Positions 7,212 to 14,681 of a DNA stretch of 14,711 bases are shown here, in pieces; position 1 is the first letter of the stretch; every line of letters starts with the position of its first letter. Origin of the DNA: OLB7 sp966250335 (GTDB taxonomy: Bacteria > Bacteroidota > Ignavibacteria > OLB7). The position numbers and the translations under genes are program-made. The stretch covers positions 1 through 14,711 of the forward strand of contig CBINGZ010000074.1 in assembly GCA_966250335.1 (NCBI GenBank). The letters are read 5' to 3'. The notes below the pieces were generated by a model, which saw nothing but the letters and a program-made list of their open reading frames with translations, was not told the DNA's origin and did no database searches.

Positions 7212-7424
7212 ATGCCGACGCACAAGGAGCAGAGCCGCGACAGCGGGTGGGAGTCGACCGATCAGTCGAGGGGTCGGGAGGGCGAATATCGTCCGCAGCA
7301 CGAGATCAGATGCGAGACCGGAAAGGAACATAGAGAGAATACGAACGATCACGACCGCCGTGTGGAGCGGCGGAAGTATCGCCCCGGCGGATATGCGGAG
7401 CGGCACTTCGATATTATTCCATAG
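7212..7424 (+). CDS. Small, highly charged hydrophilic protein, function unknown
   Basis: The 70-residue product has 12 Arg, 3 Lys, 10 Glu, 5 Asp and 5 His, one Cys and almost no hydrophobic residues apart from the ending FDII. It should be largely disordered and soluble in the cytoplasm. Its composition resembles small stress-induced hydrophilins or KGG-type proteins, but the repeats that define those families are missing, so no family is claimed. CAGGAGGA at 7199-7206 stands six bases before the ATG at 7212, a strong ribosome binding site that supports a real gene and excludes the longer in-frame start at 7128. A strong intrinsic terminator follows 66 bases after the stop. It may share a transcript with the DUF4142 gene 84 bases upstream. 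Confidence 0.65.
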   Translation: MPTHKEQSRDSGWESTDQSRGREGEYRPQHEIRCETGKEHRENTNDHDRRVERRKYRPGGYAERHFDIIP

Positions 7425-7490
7425 CTCGGGAACCTGGTACGTTCCCCCGATGTTGTGGATGACGGATGAAGTGTAGTGATTCCGCAAGAG

Positions 7491-7543
7491 GTCGCATTGT
7501 CTGAGTATCGACAACGTTCGTGATCAGACAATGCGACTTTTTT
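7491..7543 (+). terminator. Intrinsic terminator with a 14-bp perfect stem
   Basis: GTCGCATTGTCTGA (7491-7504) pairs perfectly with TCAGACAATGCGAC (7524-7537) and is followed directly by TTTTTT (7538-7543). The 19-base loop can form a further small helix (ATC with GAT). The T-run is only on the plus strand, so it ends the plus-strand transcript of the small charged protein gene. Confidence 0.92.
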
Positions 7544-7554
7544 ATATCCGATCG

Positions 7555-7658
7555 GGACGGGAACCTGAGGTTCCGTTCATGAAGTTGTGGTAGTACCGGC
7601 GGTTCTCCGTCGGGCCGCGAGGGAGTCCGGAAGGGACTCGGGAGAGCAGGGGCCGCAC
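7555..7658 (+). other. Stacked short hairpins between the terminator and the carbohydrate cassette
   Basis: GGAACC-TGA-GGTTCC (7560-7574 area), GAGTCC (7623-7628) with GGACTC (7634-7639), and GGGCC with GGCCC (about 7649-7662) follow each other in the 176 bases between the terminator and the next start. No T-run follows any of them and no gene is evident. They could be part of a folded leader if transcription of the cassette begins this far upstream. Confidence 0.4.
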
Positions 7659-7675
7659 GGCCCTCATATCATCAT

Positions 7676-7704
7676 CAGACAATCATTCCCTTAGTCATTA
7701 TTAC
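7676..7704 (+). promoter_or_regulatory. Candidate promoter of the carbohydrate cassette
   Basis: CAGACA (7676-7681) and TATTAC (7699-7704), 17 bases apart, each match four of six sigma-70 consensus positions in an AT-rich pocket. They would start transcription about 10 bases before the ATG at 7720. The call is tentative. Confidence 0.3.
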
Positions 7705-7719
7705 GGGCATATCTGCGCG

Positions 7720-10104
7720 ATGAAACCACATGTCGTTTCCCTTGAGGAAAAAGGAACGGACGGTATTTCTCCCTGGCTGCTCGCCTTCCGCGATGAGCTG
7801 AAGACGATCGGAGCGGCCGTGCTGTTCCGTAATGTCGGGGAGAACCTTTCCTATGAGATCTGCGCCGGTCGCTTCGGCCTCTGGCTCACCGCCGAATGGC
7901 CGTCGGGGTGCAGGATCGCCTTCTGCCTCGCCTACTGCCCGGACGGGCGCTGCGTGGCGAGCAAGGAGCTGGAGGAGAACGGCACTGTCGCGATACGGGT
8001 CGAGTCGTCGATCGGCAGGTATAATATCGCGATACATTCCAGGACCTCACACGCTCCCTATCTCCACTGGAGGACGGGGCTGGTCCCCGCGCGCGATCTG
8101 ACGCTGCCGTTCTGGCCGCGCGACGTCTATCCCCTTTCCGATACGTTGGACCCGGCCGAGACGCGCGGCGTGGTGCACGCGACGCAGGTCGGGCACCGGG
8201 CCGGGCTCCTCTTCGCCACGGTCACGCGGCCGGAGGCGGGCTCCTTTCTCTACATGCAGGATCTGACCTCCCTGAACGACTACTGCGAGCTCACCTGTAC
8301 ATCGCCGGCCGATAGAGTCGGCGGTCGGTGGCCCGAGCTCGGCTATGCCCCTCCTCCGGCCGAGGAGAAACATCTTCCGGCGGGAAAGGAGATCACGATC
8401 TCCGACGCCTATGTCCGTCTGAGCCCGCTTGTTCCGAAGGATGAGCGGGAGGCGGCCCGGCTCTTTCTCGATCTCTATGCCGATCTCTACCGGGTCATGC
8501 CGCGTCGCGAGGCGCTCCACCGCGACTGGACCCGCCGCGTCGACGAGACGACGCGCGATCTCTCCCATTCCCCCGAGTGCGTCACGGAGGTGGAAGGGCA
8601 TCGGTACATGCTTGCGTACGTCGGAGCCGACGACCGTCCCCCGGAGATCATGGTGCAGCTCGCCCTGCTGGTTCCGATGGTGGAATATGTCGCGTCGCGC
8701 GGTACCGAGATCCCGCTGATCGACGACCTCCGGAAGAACCTGAAGACCTTCTACGATCCATCGATCCGCTCCATCCTCCGCTGGCTTCCGGGGAAGGAGC
8801 GTCTGCTGTGGGGGAAGGAGGAGCATATGGGGCCCCGGATCATGGATTCGTGGTATCTCCATCACCCCCTGCTGAACCTGGCCCGGCTGGCGACACGTGG
8901 GGACGACACGGCGAAGCGGCTCTTCCTCGACTCGGTCGATTATGCGGTCAGGGTCGCGCAGACCTTCGAGTACCGCTGGCCGGTCTTCTACGATATGGAT
9001 ACGCTGGAGATCCTGAAGGCCGAGACGAAGCCGGGGGAGGGGGGGGAGCACGACGTCGCCGCCCAGTACGCCCATATCATGCTTCACGCCTACGATCTCA
9101 GCGGGGAGAGAAAATATCTGGAGGAGGCGGAGCGGGCGGCGTGTTCGCTCGTCGGGCTCGGGTTCAGGCTCGGGTATCAGTTCAACGCCACCTCGTTCGG
9201 CGCCGGCGCGCTGCTGCGGCTCTGGCGGGAGACGGGGAACGAGCTGTATCGCGATCTGAGCTACGTCTGCCTCGCCAATATCGTCCGAAACTTCTGGCTG
9301 TGGGAGTGCAACTACGGGCACGCGAAGCATTACCACACCTTCATGGGGCTTCCGCCGCTGCAGGATGCTCCCTATCTGGCGATGTATGAAGAGATCGAGG
9401 TGCTGGCGGCGTTCCATGAATATCTCGCGATGGGAGGTGATGAGGTTCCCTCCTCCATCCGGATGCTCCTCTGCGAGTACTGCCGCTATCTGATCGACCG
9501 CGCCTGGTATCATTACCCGAGCGAGATCCCGGAGGATATCCTGGCGGAGAACCCGCAGTCGGGGCATCTGAACAGGCATCTCTCGATCCCGCTGGAGGAT
9601 ATCTACGACGGCTGGGGGAAGGCGGGACAGGTGGGGCAGGAGGTCTACGGCGCGGCGGCCCCCTACATCTTCAGCACGCGGCACTGCCACTACGTTCCGG
9701 ATCTGAACTTCCTGATCCACTGCAACTATCCGGTACGGGATTTCAGCTACGAGAAGGTCGGCTCCCGGAAGATCGCCAAGGGGGGGCGGGCACGCTTCAA
9801 GGCGCTCGGAGATCCGCGCCTGCAGTGCGAGATACGGCTGGTGCCCGACAACTACGATCCCCTGCAGGAGGCGGTCGTCCGGTTCGTCAGCGGCGGACGC
9901 GAGAAGATCGCGGCGGGAGTTCGCAACGAGGCGGGGCAGCTCCAGTACCGGCTTCCGGGGGATGCGGAGATCACCGTCGAATGGGGGAATGCCGTGTCGC
10001 AGGGGGAGGGTAATTCCCATGAGACATACAACGGCTTCAACGGGAGAAGGGAGGAACCTCACTCCCCGAAGGAACGGAAACCGGGGAAGGAACCGACTCA
10101 TTGA
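7720..10104 (+). CDS. Large probable alpha/alpha-toroid carbohydrate-active enzyme, family not recognised
   Basis: The 794-residue product has no signal peptide or membrane segment, so it is probably cytoplasmic. Residues about 25-235 are beta-rich, rather like the beta-sandwich in front of many six-hairpin glycosidases. Residues about 240-650 are helical with the pairing typical of an (alpha/alpha)6 toroid, for example AAQYAHIMLHAYDLSGERKY then LEEAERAA, and FGAGALLRLWRETGNELYRD. Residues about 665-760 are again beta-rich. The inner-helix ends carry clustered acidic and aromatic residues (ETKPGEGGEHD at 435-445, LPPLQDAPYLAMYEEIE at 544-560) that could form a sugar site; no catalytic pair can be assigned. 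The C-terminal 30 residues are charged and probably disordered. It heads a gene set with SDR, GH130, Gfo/Idh/MocA and MFS genes, which supports a role in glycoside breakdown or epimerisation. There is no clear ribosome binding site at the start. Confidence 0.75.
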   Translation: MKPHVVSLEEKGTDGISPWLLAFRDELKTIGAAVLFRNVGENLSYEICAGRFGLWLTAEWPSGCRIAFCLAYCPDGRCVASKELEENGTVAIRVESSIGRYNIAIHSRTSHAPYLHWRTGLVPARDLTLPFWPRDVYPLSDTLDPAETRGVVHATQVGHRAGLLFATVTRPEAGSFLYMQDLTSLNDYCELTCTSPADRVGGRWPELGYAPPPAEEKHLPAGKEITISDAYVRLSPLVPKDEREAARLFLDLYADLYRVMPRREALHRDWTRRVDETTRDLSHSPECVTEVEGHRYMLAYVGADDRPPEIMVQLALLVPMVEYVASRGTEIPLIDDLRKNLKTFYDPSIRSILRWLPGKERLLWGKEEHMGPRIMDSWYLHHPLLNLARLATRGDDTAKRLFLDSVDYAVRVAQTFEYRWPVFYDMDTLEILKAETKPGEGGEHDVAAQYAHIMLHAYDLSGERKYLEEAERAACSLVGLGFRLGYQFNATSFGAGALLRLWRETGNELYRDLSYVCLANIVRNFWLWECNYGHAKHYHTFMGLPPLQDAPYLAMYEEIEVLAAFHEYLAMGGDEVPSSIRMLLCEYCRYLIDRAWYHYPSEIPEDILAENPQSGHLNRHLSIPLEDIYDGWGKAGQVGQEVYGAAAPYIFSTRHCHYVPDLNFLIHCNYPVRDFSYEKVGSRKIAKGGRARFKALGDPRLQCEIRLVPDNYDPLQEAVVRFVSGGREKIAAGVRNEAGQLQYRLPGDAEITVEWGNAVSQGEGNSHETYNGFNGRREEPHSPKERKPGKEPTH

Positions 10105-10155
10105 GACGGGCGGTCGATCGATCATTCCATATATCCTGTTCAAACACGACAATCG

Positions 10156-10161
10156 AAGGAG
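10156..10161 (+). promoter_or_regulatory. Ribosome binding site of the SDR gene
   Basis: AAGGAG stands nine bases before the ATG at 10171 and fixes the start of the SDR dehydrogenase. It is the clearest ribosome binding site in the cassette. Confidence 0.6.
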
Positions 10162-10170
10162 AGAAAGAGT

Positions 10171-10941
10171 ATGGCAGAAATATCGCATAACGTTGAAACG
10201 GCGGCGGGGGAGGGGATCGAGATCGCCGGCCGGTCGGTCGTCGTCACCGGCGGCACCACAGGGATCGGACGCGCCGTCGCGCTCCGGCTTGCCGCCGAGG
10301 GGGCGCGCGTCCTGATCTTCGGCCGCCATGAGAAGGAACTCGAGGATGCCCTGGCCGACATCAGGAACGTCTCCGACCAGGTCCACGGGATCACCGCCGA
10401 CGTATCGAACCACGATGATGTGCTGCGGGTCTTCGCCGAGGTCGACGAGAAGCTGGGGGAGCTCGACTTCTTCATCAACAACGCGGCCCTCGCTGCCGAA
10501 GGGGTGACGGAGATGTCGTTCGAGGATTCCCAGTACGTGGTGCAGACGAACCTGCTCGGCTACATGGTGTGCGCCAACGAGGCGGTGAAACGGATGAAGG
10601 CGCGTGGGGAGGGGCATATCGTCAACATCGGCTCGATGAGCGCCGATGTCCGCGAGGAGGGGAGCTCCGTCTACGTCGCCACCAAGGCGGGAATCCAGGG
10701 CTTCTCAGAGTCGCTCCGCAAGGAGGTCAACAAGCTCGGCATCAAGGTGACCCTGATAGAGCCGGGATCGGTCGGAACCGATATGGTCGACAAGAGCGTT
10801 GACGAACAGAAGCAGCAGCAGGAGGCGATGAAGATGCTCAAGGCGGAGGATATCGCCGCCTGTGTCGTCTACTGTCTGACACAGCCGAAACGCTGCGACG
10901 TGGTGACCGTGCAGATACGGCCCCACCTGCAGGAGATATGA
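10171..10941 (+). CDS. SDR family NAD(P)-dependent oxidoreductase
   Basis: The 256-residue product is a classical short-chain dehydrogenase. The cofactor motif TGGTTGIG is at 26-33, NNAA at 103-106 (usual NNAG), and the catalytic tetrad is N127, S155 (NIGSMS), Y168 and K172 (YVATK). R52 right after the second strand (FGRHEKEL) favours NADP(H) over NAD(H). EPGSVGTDM (starting about 190) is the usual substrate-loop entry. A 19-residue N-terminal extension precedes the Rossmann fold. Annotation pipelines would call it 3-oxoacyl-ACP reductase-like or glucose dehydrogenase-like, but those names are not reliable for this superfamily. The setting suggests a sugar or sugar-derived alcohol/ketone as substrate. 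It lies 66 bases after the toroid gene and 49 before the GH130 gene, on the same strand. Confidence 0.92.
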   Translation: MAEISHNVETAAGEGIEIAGRSVVVTGGTTGIGRAVALRLAAEGARVLIFGRHEKELEDALADIRNVSDQVHGITADVSNHDDVLRVFAEVDEKLGELDFFINNAALAAEGVTEMSFEDSQYVVQTNLLGYMVCANEAVKRMKARGEGHIVNIGSMSADVREEGSSVYVATKAGIQGFSESLRKEVNKLGIKVTLIEPGSVGTDMVDKSVDEQKQQQEAMKMLKAEDIAACVVYCLTQPKRCDVVTVQIRPHLQEI

Positions 10942-10990
10942 CGCGGCGCGATCCATGCTCGGAGCTTTTCATAAAGGAACGGAACACGAT

Positions 10991-11959
10991 ATGAGTGATG
11001 GAGTCACGGTGGAACGGCACGGCCCGTTCGAGGCGCAGTTCCTCAAGCGACATCCCGCCAACCCGATCCTGACCGCCGCGCAGTTCCCGCGCCCGGTCAA
11101 CTCGGTCTTCAATGCGGCGGCGACGAAGTTCAACGGGAGCTATCTGCTGCTGGCGCGCGTGGAGGAGCTGAACGGCTCCTCCGTGCTCTGGCTGGCCCGC
11201 AGCCCGGACGGGGTCCGCTTCACCCCCGACCCGGCGCCGGCGCTGGTCCCGTCGAGCCTGGAGCCGTTCGCGGCCGTGGAGCATTTCAGCCTGGAGGACC
11301 CGAGGATCACGACGATCGAGGGACGCTGGTATATCAACTATGCCGGCTTCTCCGAACACGACAACATCACCCTGCTGGCCCGTACCGACGACTTCGTGAG
11401 CTACGAGCGTCTCTGCATAATGGGACTGCCGGAGAACAAGAACGTCGCCCTCTTCCCGGAAAAGATCGGTGGACGATACGCCAAGCTCGACAGACCGATG
11501 ACCGGGACCTCGCTGCGGGGGGACATCTGGATCAGTTTCTCTCACGATCTGATCTACTGGGGAGACCCCAGACCGGTGATGACGATCCGTCCGCGCCGCT
11601 GGGACTCGCTCAAGATCGGCGCCGGCGCCCCTCCCCTCCGGACGCCCGAGGGGTGGCTGATCATCTACCACGGCGTGCGCGGAACCGCGGCCGGCTTCCT
11701 CTACCGCCTCGGCGCGGCGCTCCTCGATCTCGAGGAGCCGTGGAAGGTGATCGGGCGGGCCTCGGAGGCGATCCTCTCGCCGATCATGCCGGAGGACTTT
11801 CACGGCAACGTCGGGAACGTCGTCTTCACCTGCGGGACGATCCTGGAGGACGACGGCGAACTGAAGGTCTACTACGGCGCGGCCGACCAGGTCATCTGCC
11901 TGGCGACGGCCCGTGTGGAGGAGATCCTGGAACTCTGCAGACACGGAAGCGCATACTGA
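10991..11959 (+). CDS. GH130-type glycoside phosphorylase or hydrolase (five-bladed beta-propeller)
   Basis: The 322-residue product shows the GH130 pattern throughout: NPILTAAQFPRPVNSVFNAAA (24-44), YLLLARVE (51-58), SLEDPRIT (100-107) with D103 as expected proton donor, ALFPEKIGGRYAKLDRP (153-169), WISFSHDLIYWGD (180-192), KIGAGAPP (208-215), IIYHGV (224-229) and VYYGAAD near the end. GH130 enzymes split beta-mannosides, either with phosphate or, in some subgroups, water. K208 and H227, candidate phosphate contacts, are present. In place of the more usual His in the LHRP segment there is Asp (D167), so the reaction type is open. There is no signal peptide, so it acts in the cytoplasm. The ATG at 10991 is preferred over an in-frame ATG at 10955 because GGAAC stretches precede it and the family domain starts soon after. 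It ends 19 bases before the Gfo/Idh/MocA gene. Confidence 0.9.
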   Translation: MSDGVTVERHGPFEAQFLKRHPANPILTAAQFPRPVNSVFNAAATKFNGSYLLLARVEELNGSSVLWLARSPDGVRFTPDPAPALVPSSLEPFAAVEHFSLEDPRITTIEGRWYINYAGFSEHDNITLLARTDDFVSYERLCIMGLPENKNVALFPEKIGGRYAKLDRPMTGTSLRGDIWISFSHDLIYWGDPRPVMTIRPRRWDSLKIGAGAPPLRTPEGWLIIYHGVRGTAAGFLYRLGAALLDLEEPWKVIGRASEAILSPIMPEDFHGNVGNVVFTCGTILEDDGELKVYYGAADQVICLATARVEEILELCRHGSAY

Positions 11960-11978
11960 GCGATCACGATATCATCAC

Positions 11979-13103
11979 ATGGAACAACTACGACTCGGAA
12001 TGATCGGCGTCGGCTGGTTCGGCCGGTTCACGCTGGAGGAATATGTATCGATCCCCGATATACGGGTGACGGCGCTCTGCGATCGCGATATCGAACGCTG
12101 CCGCGAGGCGGCCGCTCCCTACGGGGCGCGAGCCTACAGCGAACCGATGGAGCTGATCGCATCGCCCGATGTCGATATCGTGGTGATCGCCACCACCCCC
12201 GCCACCCACGCCTTCTTCTCGATCGCGGCGGCGCGCGCCGGCAAGCATGTCTTCTGCGAGAAACCGCTCGCGGTCTCCCTGGAGGAGGCCGCGGAGGTCC
12301 GGAGGGCGGTGGAGGAGAACGGCGTGCGGCTGACGATCAACTACGTCCTTCGCCCCAACCCGTTCAACCGTCGGCTGCGCGATCTGCTCAGGTCCGGGAT
12401 CATGGGCCCCCTGCATCACATGGCGCTGGAGAACTACGCCACCGACGAGCCGCTGAAGCCGGGACACTGGTTCTGGGATCGGGAGGAGAGCGCCGGGATA
12501 TGGATCGAGCACGGCGTCCACTTCTTCAACCTCTTCGAATGGCTCAGCGGCGAGCGGGCGGTGGAGATCTCCGCGACGGGTCGCACCCGGCCGGACGGCG
12601 CGCACGACCGCGTATGGTGCATGGCGCGATATTCCGGGAACCTGACCGCCACGTACTACCACGGCTTCACCCAGCCGCAGCGCTTCGAGGAGACGGTCAT
12701 CAGGCTGGCGTGCGTGCGCGGCTATGTGGAGCTCTTCCAGTGGATTCAGACCCGGATGACGGTCGATGCCCTGGTCGACGAGGAGGGGCTGGAACTGCTG
12801 CGGGAATGGGCCGGGACCGACCTGAATATCGTGGAGCGCTATACCGGTTCCTTCACCGGGGGGTGGGCGTACGGCGGCCCCTACAGGGCGACGGCGCGCG
12901 CCCGCGTGGAGCTGACCCTGCCGCAGGGGAAGTTCCCCGCGTATCGCGAGGCGGTCCGCGCCAACATGAGTGATTTCGTCAGGGCGGTCCGCGACCCGGA
13001 GTATCTGCCGGAGATCACCTTCGAGGATGGCCGCACGTCGCTTGCGGCGGCCGTTGCGGCGACCAGGGCCGAGCGGAGCGGGGGGTGGGAGAAGGTGGAA
13101 TGA
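11979..13103 (+). CDS. Gfo/Idh/MocA family NAD(P)-dependent sugar oxidoreductase
   Basis: The 374-residue product has the Rossmann motif GVGWFG (10-15), D35 after the second strand (ALCDRD, pointing to NAD(H)), and the family hallmark EKP (94-96) in GKHVFCEKPLAV, with K95 as catalytic or cofactor-contact Lys. The C-terminal half has the alpha/beta substrate domain; GIWIEHGVHFFN (173-184) is the usual GGxxxDxGxH segment with H181 kept but Glu (E177) where Asp is usual. Family members oxidise or reduce sugars and inositols, and some oxidise glycosides at C3 to make them cleavable. The start at 11979 is chosen because the Rossmann fold begins five residues later; the frame is open upstream inside the GH130 gene. 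It is the last gene of the plus-strand run and converges with the MFS gene. Confidence 0.93.
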   Translation: MEQLRLGMIGVGWFGRFTLEEYVSIPDIRVTALCDRDIERCREAAAPYGARAYSEPMELIASPDVDIVVIATTPATHAFFSIAAARAGKHVFCEKPLAVSLEEAAEVRRAVEENGVRLTINYVLRPNPFNRRLRDLLRSGIMGPLHHMALENYATDEPLKPGHWFWDREESAGIWIEHGVHFFNLFEWLSGERAVEISATGRTRPDGAHDRVWCMARYSGNLTATYYHGFTQPQRFEETVIRLACVRGYVELFQWIQTRMTVDALVDEEGLELLREWAGTDLNIVERYTGSFTGGWAYGGPYRATARARVELTLPQGKFPAYREAVRANMSDFVRAVRDPEYLPEITFEDGRTSLAAAVAATRAERSGGWEKVE

Positions 13104-13115
13104 TTCCTTTTCCGG

Positions 13116-14609
13116 CTACCCATGTTTCCAGCGCCATCGTCCGGGGAGCCTGATCCGTACTCCCCGTCGTGTGCGATGCGGGCCATCCTTCCTGTTCTCC
13201 CGTGTGATGAAGTCGGCGATGCGCGCCAGGTGGGTGTAGGTGTAGTCGAAGAGAAGTTCCGGGGCGGCCGACATCCCCATCGTCCGGAACCGTCCCATCA
13301 CACGGATCATGTGGCTCACCGCGACCCCTCCCGGCTCCTGAACCCGTCCCAGGAGCGGCGTGGCCGCGGCCCGCAGCACGAACGATATACCGAACAGAAG
13401 GAAGTAGATCTCGACGGTGGTGAGCGCGGTCTGTTTCAGCAGGGTCAGCATCACTCCTCCCGCCAGCGGCGAGAGCGCCTGCGTTACGGCGAAGAGGGAG
13501 CCGAGGCTTGCCACGTAGGAGGATCGCGCCCCCGTCGGAGCGAGCTTCAGCACCAGGCTGTTCATCGCAACGTGATATGCCGCCCATCCGAATCCCGACA
13601 GCACCTGCAGCACCATGATCGGCCAGATCCGCTCCGGCGTCGTCGTCAGCCAGAGGGCCGGCACCAGCGTGATCAGATACGAGGAGACCCGGAGCACCGG
13701 CTTGGAGCCGAAGTGATCGCTCAGCTTCCCCCAGTAGATCTGGGTCAGCGCGATCATCGCCGTGGGAGCGACCGTGAAGATCGTGGAGGCGAGGAAGGAG
13801 AGGCGGAGCTCCTGGAGCATGTAGACGGTGCTGAACGGCCCCAGCAGCCCCACCGCGAAGCCCCAGAGGGCAACGAAGGTGAGGAGCTTCCGGTAGTTCG
13901 GGTCGCGGGCGGGGCGCACCAGCGTTTCATGGAGCGGCGTCCGCTGCTCCCTGTGGTGCTCGCGCACCGGGACCGGGACCTTGCGCAGGAAGAGAATCCC
14001 CGCCAGCCCCGCCGCCCCTCCCGCAAGGAAGATCGCCTGGTAGCCGTCGAACTCGCCGGGATGCGCCCTGTGCCAGATATCGAAGAAGTACGATGCGGTC
14101 AGCGCCACGGCGAGCCCGGCGAGTTCCGTCATCCGGGTCCGCTTCCCCCAGAACTCTCCCCGCATCGAGGCGGGAACCAGCTCGGCGAACCAGGTGAGAT
14201 AGCCTATCTCGTAGATCGATCCTCCCAGCGCCGAGACCGCCATGATCGCCGTCAGGAGCAGCGCGGCGATCTCGTTGGGGAGAGCGAGGAAAGGGAGGAG
14301 GGCCGCCAGCAGCAGCGCCGTTCTCCCGGAGAGCGCCCCCCTGATCGCCGTCTGCGCCCAGTGTCCGCGGCGTTCGATCCGCCACGATGTATAGAGCTGC
14401 GAAAGCTTGGAGAAGAGGGGGAGCGCCGCCACCACCCCTATCAGAATCTCCGTGCTCCCGAGCGCGAGCATGTAGCCTGTGAGGAAGACCCCGCCCGTAA
14501 GCTGGGTCATCGTCGCCAGTCCCATCCCGTGAAGGTCGACCAGGCGTCCCGTCCGTTCCAGAGTAGGTTTCACCCAGCCGTTAACCGTCGGCGTTGCCGT
14601 GAAGTTCAT
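13116..14609 (-). CDS. MFS transporter, probable sugar or glycoside importer
   Basis: The 497-residue product has about 12 hydrophobic segments spread over residues 28-420, broken near the middle by a hydrophilic loop (about 210-240). WGKLSDHFGSKPVLR (293-307) is the usual loop motif at the start of the second half; the first half carries a weaker version (ASMRGEFWGKRTRM, 147-160). A cytoplasmic tail of about 75 residues (423-497) is rich in Arg and Lys. The substrate is not readable, but position argues for a sugar or small glycoside used by the neighbouring enzymes: its stop codon is 12 bases from that of the Gfo/Idh/MocA gene on the other strand. As it is convergent with them, it has its own promoter to the right. 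No clear ribosome binding site precedes the ATG; a perfect hairpin stands there instead. Confidence 0.9.
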   Translation of the reverse strand: MNFTATPTVNGWVKPTLERTGRLVDLHGMGLATMTQLTGGVFLTGYMLALGSTEILIGVVAALPLFSKLSQLYTSWRIERRGHWAQTAIRGALSGRTALLLAALLPFLALPNEIAALLLTAIMAVSALGGSIYEIGYLTWFAELVPASMRGEFWGKRTRMTELAGLAVALTASYFFDIWHRAHPGEFDGYQAIFLAGGAAGLAGILFLRKVPVPVREHHREQRTPLHETLVRPARDPNYRKLLTFVALWGFAVGLLGPFSTVYMLQELRLSFLASTIFTVAPTAMIALTQIYWGKLSDHFGSKPVLRVSSYLITLVPALWLTTTPERIWPIMVLQVLSGFGWAAYHVAMNSLVLKLAPTGARSSYVASLGSLFAVTQALSPLAGGVMLTLLKQTALTTVEIYFLLFGISFVLRAAATPLLGRVQEPGGVAVSHMIRVMGRFRTMGMSAAPELLFDYTYTHLARIADFITRENRKDGPHRTRRGVRIRLPGRWRWKHG

Positions 14610-14617
14610 ACGAGCGC

Positions 14618-14635
14618 GGAACGATCTGTCGTTCC
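14618..14635 (-). promoter_or_regulatory. Perfect inverted repeat before the MFS start, possible operator or leader hairpin
   Basis: GGAACGA (14618-14624) pairs perfectly with TCGTTCC (14629-14635) around a four-base loop, starting nine bases before the MFS ATG. Two further GC pairs extend it beyond one mismatch. It overlies the place of a ribosome binding site, so it may control translation as an RNA hairpin or bind a repressor as DNA. Confidence 0.45.
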
Positions 14636-14681
14636 ACGTTATTTCAGTTCCTCGCGACTTCCGGCATCACGTTCCCCTCTA

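Noticed and set aside
8047..10617. An 856-codon open frame on the minus strand opposite the toroid and SDR genes
   Set aside because: Its translation is rich in Arg, Pro, Leu and His without domain pattern, and the opposite strand carries proteins with clear fold patterns. It is an antisense effect of high GC.
10838..11944. A 368-codon minus-strand frame opposite the GH130 gene
   Set aside because: The plus frame matches GH130 along its whole length, and the antisense translation looks random.
13098..13112. Small palindrome GGAATGATTCC followed by TTTT at the end of the Gfo/Idh/MocA gene
   Set aside because: It is too short and has too small a loop to be a convincing terminator, although some terminator for the convergent genes is expected here.
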